Notes under the pieces: generated by a model
The model's database searches: none
What the model saw: only the letters and a program-made list of their open reading frames with translations
Told to the model about the DNA's origin: nothing
NCBI GenBank assembly: GCA_031271785.1
Contig: JAISUZ010000078.1
Coordinates: 1 to 36,115, forward strand
Length of the DNA stretch: 36,115 bases
Reading direction: 5' to 3'
Source: Fibrobacter sp.
GTDB taxonomy: Bacteria; Fibrobacterota; Fibrobacteria; Fibrobacterales; Fibrobacteraceae
Shown here: positions 34,337-36,115 of the stretch, in pieces
How positions within the stretch are numbered: the first letter of the stretch is position 1
Layout: each line of letters opens with the position of its first letter
Program-made: the position numbers and the translations under genes

Positions 34337-35677
34337 GTGCCGGAATCCAAAATGAGAATCATCCTCGCAGGGAAGGAAACGCCGAAGTTTTCTTTTATCC
34401 AGGACGTTCTCTTTAGTGTGAACTTGTACGAAGTAGAAATCGTTGCGACGGAAGTCGAACTTTCGGAAACCGAAATTCTACCCGGAATCATTATCTTTAA
34501 TTTGGATGATACTTCTTCTTTACCTTTGATTAAACGCTGGAAAGAAAAAGTACCGCGCGCCTTTCTTTTAGGGTTTACCGAAACTCCGGAAACGCTCCCT
34601 TCCGAAATCCGAAAACTCGTTCCGATTATTTTAGATACCCCGTCTCTCGACCTCGACTTTATGAGACTCATCGGAAATCTGCGCGATTTATACACGCTGA
34701 AACAAAAATTTTTCGAAAGCCTTGAAAAAATCATCGGGCAAAGCGCGGCAATTCAAGAATTGCGCCGCACTATCGAAAAAATGCTCGGCAGCAAAGGAGT
34801 TGTCCTTATTCAAGGAGAATCGGGAGCCGGAAAAGAGCTTGTAGCGCAGGCGCTTGCGAGTATTCACTCCAAACTGGTCGTGGTGAATTGCAGCGCCATT
34901 ACGGAAAACCTGTTTGAAAGCGAATTATTCGGACACGCCAAAGGATCTTTTACCGGTGCTGCCGGCGAACGAACCGGGCTTTTTGAAGAAGCGGCGAACG
35001 GCGTACTATTCCTGGACGAGATCGGCGACATGCCGCTTTCCATGCAAACCAAACTTCTCCGCACTTTGCAGGATGGCGAATTCCGGCCGGTAGGTTCCAA
35101 CAAAACCAAGCGCGTTTCCGTACGCATCATTTGCGCCACCAACCGCGATTTGAGAAAAGAAGTAAAAGCCGGGCGGTTCCGGGAAGACTTGTTTTACCGC
35201 ATTCATGTGCTTCCCATTATCGTGCCGCCGCTCCGCGACCGCCGCGAAGACATCCCCGATTTGGTAAAACATTTTCTCTCCGTTTACTCTCCGAACGAAA
35301 TGCCGCAAATCACTCCCGAAGCCTGGAAAATTTTGCGGGGGCATTCTTTCCCCGGAAACATCCGCGAACTGGAAAATACCATTCACCGCGCCGTCTCTTT
35401 AATGGAAAATAACACCATTACAGACAAAGAAATTTTACTCACGCCGTTTTCTCCGGATGCCGCGGAAAATCCGGATTATTTCTCTCTTTCCTACGCGGAT
35501 TTCAGAGAATATCAAAAAGAACAGGAACGCGAATACATTTGCCGGAAAATAAAAGAACACGAAGGCTCCGTGACCGAAACCGCCAAATCCTTTGACATGC
35601 AACGCAGCGCGCTCTACGGCCGCGCCGCGAGAATCGGACTCAATCTAAACGATTTCAGAAAAGAAAAGTATAAATAG
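34337..35677 (+). CDS. NtrC-type sigma-54-dependent transcriptional activator
   Basis: 446 residues. An N-terminal receiver-like domain (about 5-115) with one Asp pair (FNLDD at 54-58) lacks the usual acidic cluster and conserved Lys and may not be phosphorylated. The AAA+ domain carries Walker A GESGAGKE (160-167), the sigma-54 contact loop GSFTGA (203-208, Ser for Ala), Walker B VLFLDE (223-228) and FREDLFYRIHVLP with Arg-finger. A Fis-type HTH (EGSVTETAKSFDMQRSALYG) is C-terminal. Such proteins activate sigma-54 promoters. The GTG start at 34337 lies 12 nt after proC. No partner kinase is in the window. Confidence 0.93.
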   Translation: MPESKMRIILAGKETPKFSFIQDVLFSVNLYEVEIVATEVELSETEILPGIIIFNLDDTSSLPLIKRWKEKVPRAFLLGFTETPETLPSEIRKLVPIILDTPSLDLDFMRLIGNLRDLYTLKQKFFESLEKIIGQSAAIQELRRTIEKMLGSKGVVLIQGESGAGKELVAQALASIHSKLVVVNCSAITENLFESELFGHAKGSFTGAAGERTGLFEEAANGVLFLDEIGDMPLSMQTKLLRTLQDGEFRPVGSNKTKRVSVRIICATNRDLRKEVKAGRFREDLFYRIHVLPIIVPPLRDRREDIPDLVKHFLSVYSPNEMPQITPEAWKILRGHSFPGNIRELENTIHRAVSLMENNTITDKEILLTPFSPDAAENPDYFSLSYADFREYQKEQEREYICRKIKEHEGSVTETAKSFDMQRSALYGRAARIGLNLNDFRKEKYK

Positions 35678-35778
35678 GGCGTGCCCCGCTACGCGGGTCG
35701 GCGTGTCTCCGGGCTACCCTCCGGTCGGTGCTGCGCACTGCGCGCCTTAGGCGCGCACCCTCCGCCTGCCTCACGTGT
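35678..35778 (-). repeat. Interspersed repeat family A, partial and rearranged copy A6
   Basis: GGCGTGCCCCGCTACGCGGG starts directly after the activator stop codon, with a CCCGC / GCGGG hairpin, then a second GGCGTGTCTCCGGGCTACC start. The remaining GC-rich part has no clear match. No terminator with T-run is seen, so the hairpins may serve as 3' end. Confidence 0.65.
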
Positions 35779-35873
35779 TTTGGCGCAATTCCAACACTTT
35801 TTCCAAAACCGGAGCGGCTTCCAGCCTAAAGGTTTTGAAAAAAGTATTGAAAACCGCGCTTATGTGAAAATGC

Positions 35874-35990
35874 GTGAGGGATCGTGACCCGAAGGGCGGA
35901 GACGAGAGAGGTTATTCCGCTGAAGATCCGTGCGGCTCCGTTGCACTTGGCGGGAAATCCGCCTTAGTGCAATACAGCCCGACCCGGCGC
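35874..35990 (+). repeat. Interspersed repeat family A, copy A5
   Basis: GTGAGGGATCGTGACCCGAA, GGGCGGAGAC, an inserted stretch GGTTATTCCGCTGAAGATCC, then GGCTCCGTTGCACTTGGCGG, CCGCCTTAGTGCAATACAGC and CCGACCCGGCGC. The CACGCC end is missing because family C (C2) begins there. Confidence 0.8.
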
Positions 35991-35994
35991 TTTA

Positions 35995-36107
35995 CAGTGG
36001 ACCCTGACCAAGCGGCGGCACACATTTGGAAAATCTTACATGCAAGTGCGAACTTAATAGATGTGCAAAACATCCTGATGCTGAAACAAGTTCAGCATGA
36101 CAGTTTC
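35995..36107 (+). repeat. Interspersed repeat family C, copy C2
   Basis: GGACCCTGACCAAGCGGCGG, CACACATTTGGAAAATCTT, ATGCAAGTGCGAACTT, TGTGCAAAACATC and GTTCAGCATGAC. It aligns with C1. The last nucleotides of the window carry no other feature; no gene is seen in 35678-36115. Confidence 0.65.
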
Positions 36108-36115
36108 AGGATCAG

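Noticed and set aside
1-36115. tRNA, rRNA, CRISPR, prophage or insertion sequence
   Set aside because: None could be recognised by eye. The repeats are dispersed and irregularly spaced, not CRISPR-like, and no transposase or integrase frame is present.

Overview
The window looks like a chromosomal segment from the Fibrobacterota (Fibrobacter-like Gram-negative bacteria). The main evidence is an outer-membrane lipoprotein with a textbook Fibrobacter major paralogous (FISUMP) domain and Ser-rich linkers at 17846-18589. Supporting signs are poly-Ser linkers in two other secreted proteins, a PCMD-domain lipoprotein, Skp/OmpH-like proteins and SPOR and Spy-like envelope proteins. No phage, transposase, CRISPR, tRNA or rRNA was recognised.

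Layout. (1) 1-10300, minus strand: a tightly packed five-gene operon. It encodes two Skp/OmpH-like proteins, a small lipoprotein, a 2185-residue YD/RHS-like secreted protein, and a surface protein with two modules that resemble family 3 cellulose-binding modules, a cadherin-like domain and Ser linkers. The last gene runs off the left edge. (2) 10300-12500: a divergent promoter region with a repeat, then a small unknown gene overlapping a PHP phosphoesterase gene. (3) 12497-16144, minus: a PCMD lipoprotein with its outer-membrane partner, then pgk followed by a clear intrinsic terminator. (4) 16404-20887: an MFS transporter, the FISUMP lipoprotein, the rpsU-yqeY pair with a hairpin between them, and a SPOR lipoprotein. 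(5) 21103-25058: rimO translationally coupled to an MGMT-family gene, a convergent DUF5683-like protein, and metH split into two overlapping reading frames. (6) 27892-29295: an ECF sigma factor, a probable anti-sigma factor and a Spy/CpxP-like protein, divergent from metH. (7) 29456-31456, minus: folK, deoxynucleoside kinase and panC. (8) 31648-35677: rho with a long Pro-rich and Asn-rich N-terminal extension, proC, and an NtrC-type sigma-54 activator.

The gaps between operons are mosaics of at least five short interspersed repeat families (A to E here). Family A is predicted to fold into several hairpins and sits, in one polarity, within 0-27 nt of the stop codon of five genes. Several long open frames opposite real genes, and small frames inside the repeats, are artefacts.

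The strongest leads are the giant YD-protein operon with its own Skp-like pair and CBM3-like partner, the prion-like/AT-hook extension of Rho, the split metH with a Cys-rich tail, and the 3'-end repeat family. All calls come from reading the sequence; no database search was run.
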